Origin: Chromohalobacter nigrandesensis
GTDB taxonomy: Bacteria > Pseudomonadota > Gammaproteobacteria > Pseudomonadales > Halomonadaceae
Assembly: GCF_023061285.1 (NCBI RefSeq)
Contig: NZ_JAKGAM010000003.1
Location: 186,001-250,000, forward strand
Direction: 5' to 3'
Length of the DNA: 64,000 bases
Positions 17,371 to 26,668 of this stretch are shown piece by piece; position 1 is the stretch's first letter; each line of letters opens with the position of its first letter. The notes beneath the pieces were generated by a model. The model saw only the letters and a list, made by a program, of their open reading frames with translations. It had not been told where the DNA came from and did no database searches. The translations under genes were made by a program, and so were the position numbers.

Positions 17371-18747
17371 CTACGAATGCTCCAGTGCACGGTGACGTGC
17401 CCTGAGATGATGGCGCAAGATTATTGCAGTTAGATTAAGCACCACGATGACGACGACCAACAACGTCGCCGTGGCGAACACCAGCGGCATCGCTGCCTCG
17501 GCATCGCGACTGGCGAAGCCGAGATCGAACAAGTGATAGCCTAGATGCATGAACTTGCTGTCGAGATGCAAGTACGGAAACTCCCCATCCACGGGAATTT
17601 CCGGCGCCAGCTTGGCCACGCCCACCAGCATCAGCGGCACCACCTCGCCGGCGGCACGAGCCACGGCCAGAATCACACCGGTGAGCATCGACGGCAGCGC
17701 CATGGGCACCACTACCCGACGCAGGGTCTCGAAACGCGTCGCGCCCAGCGCCAGCGAGCCTTCACGCAACGCTACGGGCACCCGCGCAAGACCTTCCTCG
17801 GTGGCCACGATCACCACCGGCAGCGTCAACAGCGCCAACGTCAGCGAGGCCCACAGCAGCCCACCGGTGCCGAAGGTCGGCGACGGCAGGCGCTCGGCGA
17901 AGAACCAGCTATCGAGGCGACCGCCCAATCCGTAGACGAACACACCCAGTCCAAAGACGCCGTAGACGATCGACGGCACCCCGGCCAGATTGCGCACCGC
18001 GATGCGTACCAGGCGCGTCAACGGCCCCTGGCGTGCCACCTCGTTGAGATACAGCGCCGCCAGCACCCCGAACGGCGTGACCACCAGCGACATCAGCATC
18101 ACCATCAACAGCGTACCGAAGATCGCCGGCCATACGCCGCCTGCGGTATTGCCATCGCTCGGCGCCTCGCTGAGAAAGCGCCACACGCCATGCCCCCAGG
18201 CCGCGAGCTTGTCGCCGACATCCATGCGATTGGGCCAGGAAAGCGACGCCACCTGCGCGAAGGCCACCTCAGCCGCACGCCCCTCGACGTTGCGCAGATG
18301 CAGCGTCGTGATCTCGGCGTTCCCCGCCAAGGCCTGACGCAGGTGGCGTTCGGCCTCATCGCCTTGCAGGCGTTCACCGGCGGACGTATCCACCGCCGTC
18401 AAGCGTCCGATGAAGGGCCCCCAATCGCGACGCTCGGCATACAGCAAATCCGGTGGCGTCTCACGCGTCTCGATGGCTTGCGTCTCGATCCACTGCCATA
18501 CCTGACCGTCGAGATCGCGATTGGCGGTGAAATAACGCCGTTCGCCGGCCTCGCTGTCACGCGCGATGCCGGCAATCCGCTCCCCATTGTCGAGGGTCAG
18601 TTGCTCGATATCGTCAGGCCAGAAATGCGCCAGCCCACGCGTCACGACCAGCGCCAAAAGCGCCACCACGGCCAACAGCGACAACGCCACGCAGGCCCCG
18701 CTCAGCCAGCGCCAGACGCCGTCGCCGGCCAATCGAGGCATCCTCAT
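17371..18747 (-). CDS. pstA: Phosphate ABC transporter permease PstA (long form)
   Basis: A 458-residue permease, longer than E. coli PstA (about 296). After a first helix (about 15-37) there is an extra region of about 150 residues, probably periplasmic, and only then the binding-protein-dependent permease core (about 200-450). The core carries the EAA-loop sequence [21 protein letters not shown] and a C-terminal helix [16 protein letters not shown]. This enlarged type is common in marine and pseudomonad relatives. Its start overlaps the pstC stop by four bases (ATGA), indicating translational coupling. Confidence 0.95.
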   Translation of the reverse strand: MRMPRLAGDGVWRWLSGACVALSLLAVVALLALVVTRGLAHFWPDDIEQLTLDNGERIAGIARDSEAGERRYFTANRDLDGQVWQWIETQAIETRETPPDLLYAERRDWGPFIGRLTAVDTSAGERLQGDEAERHLRQALAGNAEITTLHLRNVEGRAAEVAFAQVASLSWPNRMDVGDKLAAWGHGVWRFLSEAPSDGNTAGGVWPAIFGTLLMVMLMSLVVTPFGVLAALYLNEVARQGPLTRLVRIAVRNLAGVPSIVYGVFGLGVFVYGLGGRLDSWFFAERLPSPTFGTGGLLWASLTLALLTLPVVIVATEEGLARVPVALREGSLALGATRFETLRRVVVPMALPSMLTGVILAVARAAGEVVPLMLVGVAKLAPEIPVDGEFPYLHLDSKFMHLGYHLFDLGFASRDAEAAMPLVFATATLLVVVIVVLNLTAIILRHHLRARHRALEHS

Positions 18748-20870
18748 GCATCACCCCCATAGCGTCGATACCGCCGTTTGAGTCGCCAGCGCACCATTTC
18801 CGCCAGGGTATTGACGACGAAGGTGAACACGAACAGCAGCAACGCCCCAAGCAACAGCAGGCGATATTGCGTGCCGCCTACCGCTGCCTCGGGCAATTCG
18901 ATGGCCAGGTTGGCGGCCAGCGAGCGCAGGCCCTCGAAGAGACTCGGCGACATCAGCGGCGTGTTGCCGGTGACCATCAGCACGATCATGGTTTCCCCTA
19001 CCGCACGTCCCGCGCCGATCATGACGGCGGAGAGAATCCCCGGTGCGGCGGCGGGCAACTGCACCCGCCACAGCGTCTGCGCGCGCGTCGCGCCCAAGGC
19101 CAGGGAGCCTTCCGCCAGGGGGCGGGGCACGCCGGAAAGCGCTTCCTCGGCCAATGAATACAACGTGGGAATGATCGCCAATCCCATGGCCATGCCGACG
19201 ATCAGCGCATTGCGTTGCGCGTAATCCCAGCCCCACTGCTGGTGCATCCAGGCGCGCAGATCGCCGCCGAACCACCAGGCCTCGAGCCACGGCGAGAGAC
19301 TCAGCGCCGCCCAGCACAGTAGCGCCAGGGGCACTATCAGACCTACTCCGGCACTGATAGGGGGTAGACGCAGCTCCATACGCCGCGAAAACATCCGCCA
19401 CAACCAGCCACACGCCACGCTGCCCAGCGGCACGCACACGAAAAGCGCCAGCGTTCCGGCGAGATGGCGCTCGACGAAGGGCGCCACGAACAGCCCCGCG
19501 ACGAAGCCAATGACCACGCCAGGCAACGCCTCCATCAACTCGATGGCGGGCTTGAGCCGTGCGCGCTGCCGCCGCGACATGTAACAGGCACTATGCACCG
19601 CTGCCCCCAGCGCCAACGGTACGGCGAACACCATGGCCCAGGCCGCCGCCTTGAGCGTGCCCCAGGCCAGCGGCACCAGGCTGTACTGCGGCTCTTCATC
19701 GCCGGTGACAGCCGCCGCCCAGCGCCACTCGGCATCACTGTGGCCTTCATAGGTCTGCGGCATCCATAGCGTCGCCGGACTCACCGCGGCATGTGCTGCC
19801 TCGATCGCCAGCCGCTGGGGTGTGCCCGTCGCACCCAGCCACATGACCTGCGTGCCTTGCGCGTTGACCGACACGGCCGTCGGCGGCGTGGCCTCGGGTG
19901 CCTGACCGTGCCAGCGCTGGCCACTCAAGGATTGATAAAGTCCCAGCCGACCGCTGTCGTCCAGTGCCAGCCACAGGCGCTGCCGGGGTAGAGCGATCAA
20001 GCGTCGAATGGCGGCATCGCCCAGGGCCGTATAAGACGTCTCGGCCGCTTGCCAGCCCGTATCGTCGGGAGACAGTCGCCAACGATGCAGTCCGCCATTG
20101 GCATCGCCGACGATCAGCGTGCGCCCGCCCTGCAGAAAGCTCAGCGCCGTTATCGGCGCCCGGGTCTCGGTGCGTGCCAGCGATGTACCGCCGCCACCGT
20201 CAGGAGACAGCTGCCATAGCGTCAATTGCGTGCCTTGGGTCATGGCCAGGCGGCCCGCGTAGCCCAGCGCGATATGCTCGGCCGTCTCCGGTACCGCGAT
20301 ACGCCGCGTGGTCTCAGCGGTATGCCACAGGGCCGCCACCTCGCCTTGAGTATCGCGCCCCGCCAGTACCCAGCCCTGAGCCGCATGACGGAGTGTCAGC
20401 GCCGCCACACTACGGGCCTCGAACAGGCGCAAGGTAGCGGCCTGAGTCCAACGCAATCGTCCTTGGTCATCGCGGGGCACCAGGCGTACCTCGCCATTAC
20501 TCAACCCCAGGGCTAGCGGCTGCGCCTGGCCCGCCTCGGCCACCGTCGTGATCGTGGCGCCTGCGGCCAGCGTCGCAATCTCGCCCTCGGCGTCGCGCAG
20601 TTGCCCTTCACGGGTCAACCAACGCGTGCCGTCATCGGCCAACCAGACGGCATGCATCGTGCCGTCGTCGGCAGCCGAGGGGGCGGTATCGACCTCCACT
20701 TCGGCGCCGTCGAAAAGCGGCAGCACGGCCAGCGTCAGATACACGCCGATGGCCAGCACCGCCACGACCACGCCGATACCGCTGGCGGCGATCACGCCCG
20801 TTGCCAGACGATCGAGACGCTGGCGCAGGCGGCGATTCGGGCGAGGCGGGTCAGTGGAAGGATCAGTCAT
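18744..20870 (-). CDS. pstC: Phosphate ABC transporter permease PstC (long form)
   Basis: A 708-residue permease, more than twice the length of E. coli PstC. One helix near residue 30-50 is followed by some 330 residues of soluble sequence with repeated 'W..dd.gr' blades (for example LIVGDANGGLHRWRLSPDD and LWLALDDSGRLGLYQS) that look like a beta-propeller. The permease core then starts at SLVPLAWGTLKAAAWAM. It has the EAA loop [21 protein letters not shown] chose the ATG at 20870; an in-frame TTG at 20903 would add 11 residues. A weak Pho-box-like pair (20924-20941) lies at the end of pstS. What the propeller binds is unknown. Confidence 0.93.
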   Translation of the reverse strand: MTDPSTDPPRPNRRLRQRLDRLATGVIAASGIGVVVAVLAIGVYLTLAVLPLFDGAEVEVDTAPSAADDGTMHAVWLADDGTRWLTREGQLRDAEGEIATLAAGATITTVAEAGQAQPLALGLSNGEVRLVPRDDQGRLRWTQAATLRLFEARSVAALTLRHAAQGWVLAGRDTQGEVAALWHTAETTRRIAVPETAEHIALGYAGRLAMTQGTQLTLWQLSPDGGGGTSLARTETRAPITALSFLQGGRTLIVGDANGGLHRWRLSPDDTGWQAAETSYTALGDAAIRRLIALPRQRLWLALDDSGRLGLYQSLSGQRWHGQAPEATPPTAVSVNAQGTQVMWLGATGTPQRLAIEAAHAAVSPATLWMPQTYEGHSDAEWRWAAAVTGDEEPQYSLVPLAWGTLKAAAWAMVFAVPLALGAAVHSACYMSRRQRARLKPAIELMEALPGVVIGFVAGLFVAPFVERHLAGTLALFVCVPLGSVACGWLWRMFSRRMELRLPPISAGVGLIVPLALLCWAALSLSPWLEAWWFGGDLRAWMHQQWGWDYAQRNALIVGMAMGLAIIPTLYSLAEEALSGVPRPLAEGSLALGATRAQTLWRVQLPAAAPGILSAVMIGAGRAVGETMIVLMVTGNTPLMSPSLFEGLRSLAANLAIELPEAAVGGTQYRLLLLGALLLFVFTFVVNTLAEMVRWRLKRRYRRYGGDA

Positions 20871-20926
20871 CGGCGAGCCCGGCGGCGAAGCGTTGCCTTG
20901 CAATGAAGTGAAATCATCAGATTACG

Positions 20927-21946
20927 TCAGTTTGATGACGAATGCGTGTCACCGGCAAGGGGCGGCAATCGCAACGCGCGTCTCGCCGCCGCCAGTCGGT
21001 CCTCGGGCAAGGGCACAAACCCTTGGCGAGCCACCACCGCCTGCCCTTCGGGCGATAACACCAGATCGAAGAAGGCGCGTTCCAGGGCCGGCAAGCGCTT
21101 GTCCGGGGCCAGGTTGACGTACACAAACAAGGGGCGGGTGAGTGGATAGCGGCCGCTGACGACGTTGTCCTGCGTGGGCAGACGCGGCGTGCCCTCGTCG
21201 TCACGCAGCGCCAGCACCTTGACCATCGCGGTGGGATAACCAAGGCCAGCATAGCCGATCGCCTTGCGGGAACGGCCGACCGCCGCCACCACCGCCGAGG
21301 AGCCCGGTAGCTCGTTGATGTCGCGGCGGAAATTGCCGCCGCACAAGGCTTCTCGCTTGAACAACGCATGCGACCCGGAAGCGGTGTTGCGACCGAAACG
21401 GGCAATCGGCCGCTTAGCCCAGTCACCGTCGAGCCCTAGCGCACCCCAGCGTCGGATAGCCGGTGTTTGACTACAAAAGCGAGTGTCGGCGAACAGCGCC
21501 TCGACCTGCGCCAATGACAGCGAGGTGAGCGGATTGTCGCGATGCACGAATAGCGTCAGCGCGTCCAGTGCCACCGGCACCGCCACCGGCGGATGGCCCT
21601 GGCGGGCGATGAAGTCGGCGCGCTCGGCCTCGGTCATGGGTCGTGACATGGCACCGACACGCGTCGCCCCTTCGGCCAGTGCCGGCGGCGCAGTTCCCGA
21701 GCCAGAGGCCTGTACCTGCAAGCGCACCTGGGGATGGCGCGCGCTGAGCCGTTCGCCCCACTGCGTCATCAAGCCACCCAGCGTATCCGAGCCGACCGAG
21801 CCCAGTGTGCCGTTCAACGGCGCCGCCATCGCCATCATCGGCAACAGCAACGCTCCCAGCGTCATCGCCACGCGCCATCGCCAGTGCACTGTGCCGCATC
21901 GGCCTGTTCGCCTATTCCTTATCAACGCTCTCGCCCCCGTGGTCAC
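20927..21946 (-). CDS. pstS: Phosphate-binding periplasmic protein PstS
   Basis: A PstS-family substrate-binding protein that delivers phosphate to PstC/PstA. After a signal peptide ending PMMAMA, the mature part has the family features GSVGSDTLGGLMTQWGE, GSGTAPPALAEGATRVGAMSRPMT, the arginine-containing RFGRNTASGSHALFK, and IGYAGLGY. The signals TLFVHRDNPLTSLSLAQV and LAPDKRLPALERAFFDLVLS fit this family. The frame is open from a GTG at 21946; the real start could be the TTG at 21925 or GTG at 21889, as none has a clear ribosome binding site. It heads the pstSCAB-phoU operon, but I see no standard Pho box just upstream. Confidence 0.93.
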   Translation of the reverse strand: MTTGARALIRNRRTGRCGTVHWRWRVAMTLGALLLPMMAMAAPLNGTLGSVGSDTLGGLMTQWGERLSARHPQVRLQVQASGSGTAPPALAEGATRVGAMSRPMTEAERADFIARQGHPPVAVPVALDALTLFVHRDNPLTSLSLAQVEALFADTRFCSQTPAIRRWGALGLDGDWAKRPIARFGRNTASGSHALFKREALCGGNFRRDINELPGSSAVVAAVGRSRKAIGYAGLGYPTAMVKVLALRDDEGTPRLPTQDNVVSGRYPLTRPLFVYVNLAPDKRLPALERAFFDLVLSPEGQAVVARQGFVPLPEDRLAAARRALRLPPLAGDTHSSSN

Positions 21947-22050
21947 GCCTGCTGCGCCGCGATACGCCTTGCCGAGCGACTGGTCGTCGAGGCCCAGCGG
22001 CGTTTACTATGAGATGGTTGCAACGGCGCGCTACTCTCAACCACAACAAC

Positions 22051-22075
22051 GCTCGACAACCACAATGCTCGACAA
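22051..22075. repeat. Repeated 9-mer in the pstS-yciA gap
   Basis: GCTCGACAA occurs at 22051-22059 and again at 22067-22075, a 16-base period, within an A/C-rich stretch between the divergent pstS and yciA starts. The spacing is wrong for a Pho box (11). Confidence 0.5.
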
Positions 22076-22098
22076 TAACAACCGGCAGGACCCACACC

Positions 22099-22503
22099 AT
22101 GCATGAACTCGACGATATTCCCACCCCGCAGGGCGAGCTCACGCTCAAGCTCGTCACTCGGCGTCAGGATACCAATCTCTACGGCGACATCCCCGGCGGT
22201 TGGCTCATCGCGCAGATGGACCAGGCCGCCGAGCTCGCTGCAGGACGCCTGGCAAGCGGCCGGACCGCCACGGTCGCCACCGAGGGCATGGATTTTCTGT
22301 GCCCGGTGCGACTCGGCGCCGTGGTCAATATCTTCACCCAGGTCAGCGAGGTCGGGCGCAGCTCGATCAAGGTCGATGTCGAAGTGTGGATTCGCCCACC
22401 GCACGAGCGCAGTCCCGAAGAGCGCTACAAGGTCACCGAGGCGCGTTTCGTGATGGTGGCGCTGGACGACAACGGCCGCATACGCCCCGTCCCCGAGGCG
22501 TAA
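22099..22503 (+). CDS. yciA: Acyl-CoA thioesterase, YciA type
   Basis: A 134-residue hotdog-fold thioesterase that hydrolyses short to medium acyl-CoAs in the cytoplasm. The family pattern is seen in order: LKLVTRRQDTNLYGDIPGGW, MDQAAELAAGRLASGR, ATEGMDFLCPVRLGAVVNIF and SSIKVDVEVW. The Asp in MDQAAELA lies at the usual catalytic position. Length equals E. coli YciA (about 132). The ATG at 22099 has CAGGA eight bases upstream; in-frame codons further upstream have no support. It is divergent from pstS and convergent with psiE. Confidence 0.93.
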   Translation: MHELDDIPTPQGELTLKLVTRRQDTNLYGDIPGGWLIAQMDQAAELAAGRLASGRTATVATEGMDFLCPVRLGAVVNIFTQVSEVGRSSIKVDVEVWIRPPHERSPEERYKVTEARFVMVALDDNGRIRPVPEA

Positions 22504-22521
22504 AGTGCCCATTGTGAGACG

Positions 22522-22977
22522 TCACGACGAGCCGTTGCCGCCACGCCTCACCAGCCAATAGCTCAGGCCCAGCGCCAGCACGGCGGCGGCCAGGGCCACG
22601 ATCTTCATCGGCTCGATGGTTTCCATGTCCATGACCATGAACTTGCGGACCAGCGCCATGATCGCGATCAGCACCACGATCTCGACCTGAATGAAGCCGC
22701 CACGGCCTTCCATGGTGCGCACGATGGAGTTGTTGAACTCCATGGCGATCAGCACCGTCAAGATCATGTCGAACACCGCCTGGAAGACACGGTAATCGAA
22801 CGGGTCGCGGGTCTGCACGAACAACAGTTCGATCACGTGAAAAACCAGATAATAGAGCGCCACCAATACCACACAGCCAATCGCCCCGGTAAGGACAAGC
22901 GAGACCAGCCGCTCGAAACGCTGATAGCCGGAAAGCTGCGACCACTGATCCATCAATTCGGGGAACCACTTCTTCAT
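22522..22977 (-). CDS. psiE: PsiE-family phosphate-starvation-inducible membrane protein
   Basis: A 151-residue protein with four hydrophobic helices (about 25-50, 70-90, 100-115, 120-142). It carries the PsiE signatures QAVFDMILTVLIAMEFNNSI and IQVEIVVLIAIMALVRKFMV. In E. coli psiE is induced by phosphate starvation through PhoB; its molecular role is not known. Here it lies close to the pst operon, which fits, but I found no Pho box in the 31 bases separating it from uvrD, so it may be read through from uvrD. Confidence 0.9.
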   Translation of the reverse strand: MKKWFPELMDQWSQLSGYQRFERLVSLVLTGAIGCVVLVALYYLVFHVIELLFVQTRDPFDYRVFQAVFDMILTVLIAMEFNNSIVRTMEGRGGFIQVEIVVLIAIMALVRKFMVMDMETIEPMKIVALAAAVLALGLSYWLVRRGGNGSS

Positions 22978-23008
22978 CGTTGCGTCTCGCTTATGTTGTG
23001 CCTGCGAT

Positions 23009-25228
23009 TCATAACGGCGTCAGCTTGGCGAATCCCAGCACCAGCCATTTGTCGCCCTCGTCCTCGAAGCTGATGTGCACGCGGGCCCTGGCACCTTCGC
23101 CCTCGGCATTGATGATCACCCCTTCGCCGAAGACCGGATGACTGACCCGTTGCCCCAGGCTCAACGATGGTTGATCGTCGTCGCCCGCCACACTCTGCTG
23201 CTGGGAGAGCCCACGGTTGGGCCGCGAAGAAACCGGCCTCGAGACCTGGCCGCGCAGGCGCACCTCCTCGAGCAGCGACTCGGGCAGCTCATGCAAAAAG
23301 CGCGACGGCCGCGAGAAGGTTTCCTTGCCGTGCAGGCGACGTATCTCGGCATGCGTCAAGTACAGCTTGCGCATGGCGCGGGTCACGCCGACATAGCACA
23401 GCCGCCGTTCCTCCTCGAGGCGTCCCGGTTCCTCCAGCGACATCTTGTGCGGAAACAGGCCTTCCTCGACCCCGGCGATGAACACCACCGGAAACTCCAG
23501 CCCCTTGGCCGAATGCAGCGTCATCAGTTGCACGCTGTCCTCGAAGTCGGCCGCCTCGTGATCGCCGGCATTGAGCGCCGCCTCGGCCAGGAACGGCTCC
23601 AGCGCCGCCGCGCCCTCGCCGACTTCCTGCAAAGAGAAGGGATCACCCTGGGTGAAATTGCGCGCCGCATTGATCAGTTCCTCGAGGTTCTCGACACGCG
23701 CCTGGCCCTTCTCGCCCTTTTCGTTGCGGTGATGCTCGAGCAGCCCGGTGGTATGCAGGACATGTTCGATCAGCTCATGCAGCGCCATGCCGGCGGTATC
23801 GTTGTCGAGGCGCTCGATCAGTTCCGCAAACGCCGAGAGCGCACTTGCCGCGCGTCCCTTGAGCAACCCCTCACTAAGGCTATCGTGCAGGGCTTGCCAT
23901 AATGACACTGACTGCATACGCGCCCGCTCACGCAGCACTTCCACGGTGCGCGTACCGATGCCGCGTGCCGGCACGTTGATCACGCGCTCCAGCGAGGCAT
24001 CGTCGTCGCGCGTCAGCGTCAACCTGAGATAGGCCAGGGCGTTCTTGATCTCGAGACGCTCGTAGAAGCGTTGACCGCCGTAGATGCGATAGGGCACGCC
24101 ACTGCGGATCAACGCCTCCTCGAGCACCCGTGACTGGGCGTTGGAGCGATAGAGGATCGCGATGTCATGCCGCGCGCTGCCCTTGTTCACTTCCTCGTTG
24201 AGGGTATCGACGATGAAGCGGGCCTCGTCGAGGTCGTTGAAGCCGGCATAGACCGAGATAGGCTCGCCGTGCACGCCGTCGGTCCACAGCTCCTTACCCA
24301 TGCGCCCGGCGTTATGGCTGATCAGCGTGTTGGCAGCCTCGAGAATCGCGCTCGTCGAGCGATAGTTCTGCTCCAGGCGCACCGTGGTGGTCGCGGGGAA
24401 TTCCTCGGCGAAGCGCCGGATGTTCTCGACCTTGGCCCCGCGCCAGCCGTAGATCGACTGGTCGTCGTCGCCGACCACGGTCATGCCCGCGCGATCGCCA
24501 GCAAGCAGCTTGAGCCAGGCGTACTGCAAGGTATTGGTATCCTGGAACTCATCGACCAGCAGATGGCCGAAACGCTCGCGGTAATGCGCCAGCAGGGACG
24601 GATTATCGCGCAGCAATTCCAGGCCACGCAGCAGCAATTCCCCGAAGTCGACCAGACCGGCGCGTTCGCAAGCCAGTTGATAGCGCTCGTAGAGATCGAC
24701 CATCTGGCCCATGTAGGCATCGCCATGGGTCTGGACTTGATGGGCGCGCAGGCCCTCTTCCTTGCAGCCGCCGATGAAGTATTGCACCTGCTTGGGCGGG
24801 AAGCGCTCAGCGTCGATGCGATGGTCCTTGAGCAGGCGCTTGACCAGGCGCAGTTGATCGTCGCCGTCGATGATCTGGAAATGCTGGGGCAGGCGCGCGT
24901 CATGCCAGTGGGTGCGCAGCAGACGATGCGCAATGGAGTGGAAAGTCCCCACCCACATATTGCGCAGCGACAACCCCAGCAGCGCCTCGAGACGCGTGCG
25001 CATCTCGCGCGCCGCCTTGTTGGTGAAGGTCACGGCGAGAATCGCGTAGGGCGACAGCCCCTCGACCTGCAATAACCAGGCGATACGATGCACCAGCACG
25101 CGCGTCTTGCCCGAACCGGCACCGGCCAGTACCAACAAATTGCCCTGCGGATGGCTAACGGCCTCGCGCTGAGCAGTATTCAGCGAGTCGAGTAGCGGCG
25201 AAACGTCGCCCGGCGAAACGTCGTCCAT
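23009..25228 (-). CDS. uvrD: DNA helicase II UvrD
   Basis: A 739-residue superfamily-1 3'-5' helicase acting in nucleotide excision and mismatch repair. Motif Q/I reads LNTAQREAVSHPQGNLLVLA followed by GAGSGKTRVL with Lys41. Other motifs are TFTNKAAREM (Ia), VDEFQDTN (II), VGDDDQSIYGWRGA (III), LEQNYRST (IV), LMTLHSAKGLEFPVVF (V) and YVGVTRAMR (VI). The C-terminal Tudor-like segment VFGEGVIINAEGEGARARVH that binds RNA polymerase/UvrB in UvrD is present, which separates it from Rep and PcrA. The ATG at 25228 opens the family-typical start. Confidence 0.96.
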   Translation of the reverse strand: MDDVSPGDVSPLLDSLNTAQREAVSHPQGNLLVLAGAGSGKTRVLVHRIAWLLQVEGLSPYAILAVTFTNKAAREMRTRLEALLGLSLRNMWVGTFHSIAHRLLRTHWHDARLPQHFQIIDGDDQLRLVKRLLKDHRIDAERFPPKQVQYFIGGCKEEGLRAHQVQTHGDAYMGQMVDLYERYQLACERAGLVDFGELLLRGLELLRDNPSLLAHYRERFGHLLVDEFQDTNTLQYAWLKLLAGDRAGMTVVGDDDQSIYGWRGAKVENIRRFAEEFPATTTVRLEQNYRSTSAILEAANTLISHNAGRMGKELWTDGVHGEPISVYAGFNDLDEARFIVDTLNEEVNKGSARHDIAILYRSNAQSRVLEEALIRSGVPYRIYGGQRFYERLEIKNALAYLRLTLTRDDDASLERVINVPARGIGTRTVEVLRERARMQSVSLWQALHDSLSEGLLKGRAASALSAFAELIERLDNDTAGMALHELIEHVLHTTGLLEHHRNEKGEKGQARVENLEELINAARNFTQGDPFSLQEVGEGAAALEPFLAEAALNAGDHEAADFEDSVQLMTLHSAKGLEFPVVFIAGVEEGLFPHKMSLEEPGRLEEERRLCYVGVTRAMRKLYLTHAEIRRLHGKETFSRPSRFLHELPESLLEEVRLRGQVSRPVSSRPNRGLSQQQSVAGDDDQPSLSLGQRVSHPVFGEGVIINAEGEGARARVHISFEDEGDKWLVLGFAKLTPL

Positions 25229-25298
25229 GGATCACGTATCTTGGCATTGCGAAATGAGCACCCAGCTTAGCACAAGCGGTCTCGGCTTCGGTCGCCGG

Positions 25299-26168
25299 CT
25301 ATGTCTCGTCTTCCTCGCCGGCTTCAGGAAAGCGCAGCGGTACCAGGCTTTTCTTCACCGACTGCAGTTGTTCGGCCAACTTGGGGCCACGCGTCTTGGC
25401 CACACCCACGGCGAGTACATCGACGATCACCAGGTGCGCTACGCGTGAGCTCATCGGCGTATAGATTTCGGTGTCCTCGTGCACGTCGATATACAGCGGC
25501 AGAGTGACCTCGCTGGCCAGGGGCGAATCGCTGGGACATAGGCCAATCACCGTGGCGCCGGTCTCGCGGGCCAGGCGCACGCTGGCTACCAATGCTCGGG
25601 TGCGCCCGGTCTGGGAGATGGCCACCACCACGTCGCGCGGCGTCAGCGTCACCGCCGACATATTTTGCATGTGCGGATCGGAATAAGCCGCTGTGGATAT
25701 CTGCAGGCGGAAAAACTTGTGCTGGGCATCGAAGGCAACCGCGCCCGAGGCACCGAAGCCGTAGAACTCCACGCGATTGGCCATGGCCAGGGCATTGACC
25801 GCCTTGCCCAGCGCGGCGTGATCGAGCCGATCGCGCACCGAGAGCAGCGTGCCCACGGTGGAGTCGAAAATGTTGTGGGCAAATTCAGCGACGCTGTCGC
25901 TATCGTTCATCGAGAACTGCGCAAACTGACTGCCCGTGGCCAGCATCTGCGCCAGCTTGAGCTTAAAGTCCTGGAAACCGTTGCATCCCAGCGCACGGCA
26001 GAAACGTACCACGGTCGGTTCGCTGACCTTGGCTTCGGTGGCCAGATCGACGATGCGCATGTGGATAACGTCTTCGGGATGACGCAACACGAAACGCGCC
26101 ACCTTCTGCTCGGAGCGCCGGAAGTGCTCCATGCGGCGTCTCATCTCGTCGAACAGGGCACTGCTCAT
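25299..26168 (-). CDS. hexR: HexR, RpiR-family regulator of sugar catabolism
   Basis: A 289-residue repressor. The N-terminal RpiR helix-turn-helix is VDLATEAKVSEPTVVRFCRA (about 40-60), and a sugar-isomerase (SIS) domain spans about 125-265 with YGFGASGAVAFDAQHKFFRL, ISQTGRTRALVASV and GLCPSDSPLA. HexR binds 2-keto-3-deoxy-6-phosphogluconate and controls Entner-Doudoroff and central-carbon genes in Pseudomonas, Shewanella and related bacteria. No zwf/edd/eda genes are in the window, so its targets lie elsewhere. It stands upstream of uvrD on the same strand and is divergent from a small protein gene. Confidence 0.92.
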   Translation of the reverse strand: MSSALFDEMRRRMEHFRRSEQKVARFVLRHPEDVIHMRIVDLATEAKVSEPTVVRFCRALGCNGFQDFKLKLAQMLATGSQFAQFSMNDSDSVAEFAHNIFDSTVGTLLSVRDRLDHAALGKAVNALAMANRVEFYGFGASGAVAFDAQHKFFRLQISTAAYSDPHMQNMSAVTLTPRDVVVAISQTGRTRALVASVRLARETGATVIGLCPSDSPLASEVTLPLYIDVHEDTEIYTPMSSRVAHLVIVDVLAVGVAKTRGPKLAEQLQSVKKSLVPLRFPEAGEEDET

Positions 26169-26367
26169 GATGGCGCGACTCCTTGGCTGACCAACAACGA
26201 CGTGAAAACAGATTCGATTCTAGTATGCCGCAGGCGTTGAAGAGGAGAAAAAACGCACGTTTCAGCCTTGACGTCATAATTCTGTCAAGTGCGTTATAGT
26301 AAGAATGTCAAGCGAAAACCGGTTACGTGTTAATAAGACGGTTATTAGAACGATTGGGAGATTCGAT

Positions 26368-26562
26368 ATGCGTGGTACCGAACATCTTCAATCCTTGAAA
26401 AGCGAGCTGCTCGACATTCATATGAGCCTGGAAATGCTCGAGCACGAACAACGCAAGAAGAGTGCCGCGACACGCTATCTACGCGCGCGGCGCGGCATTG
26501 AACTGCATCAGGAATTCAAGCGCCTGGAGCGCGACATCGTCGATTACGACGAGTGGCAATAA
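26368..26562 (+). CDS. Small conserved-looking protein, 64 aa
   Basis: A short charged protein (MRGTEHLQSLKSELLDIHMS...) with the ATG at 26368 and GGGAG eight bases upstream. It is rich in Glu, Arg and Lys and should form one long helix, perhaps two, with heptad-like leucines (SLKSELLDIHMSLEMLEHEQ). The basic stretch RKKSAATRYLRARRG could bind nucleic acid. I do not recognise the family. Codon use matches its neighbours. A strong inverted repeat follows six bases after the stop. Confidence 0.6.
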   Translation: MRGTEHLQSLKSELLDIHMSLEMLEHEQRKKSAATRYLRARRGIELHQEFKRLERDIVDYDEWQ

Positions 26563-26568
26563 AATAAA

Positions 26569-26614
26569 CAGACACTCGATGAGCGGAGAGCTCTCCCCGT
26601 TCATCGAGTGTCTG
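26569..26614 (-). terminator. Long inverted repeat acting as terminator between convergent genes
   Basis: A perfect 14-base stem (CAGACACTCGATGA at 26569-26582 with its complement at 26601-26614) encloses a second palindrome, GGAGAGCTCTCC (26585-26596). On the minus strand the stem is followed by TGTTTATTTTATT, so it should terminate the NSS symporter transcript; it may also stop the convergent small gene. Confidence 0.75.
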
Positions 26615-26668
26615 GAAGGGCATTCCCAGCCCGGCGCGGGGGCAATATCCGCCTACGCCGGGTAACGC

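Noticed and set aside
22045-22080. Pho box upstream of pstS
   Set aside because: The TTGTCGAGC repeats on the minus strand have a 16-base period, not the 11-base period required, and lack CTGTCAT.
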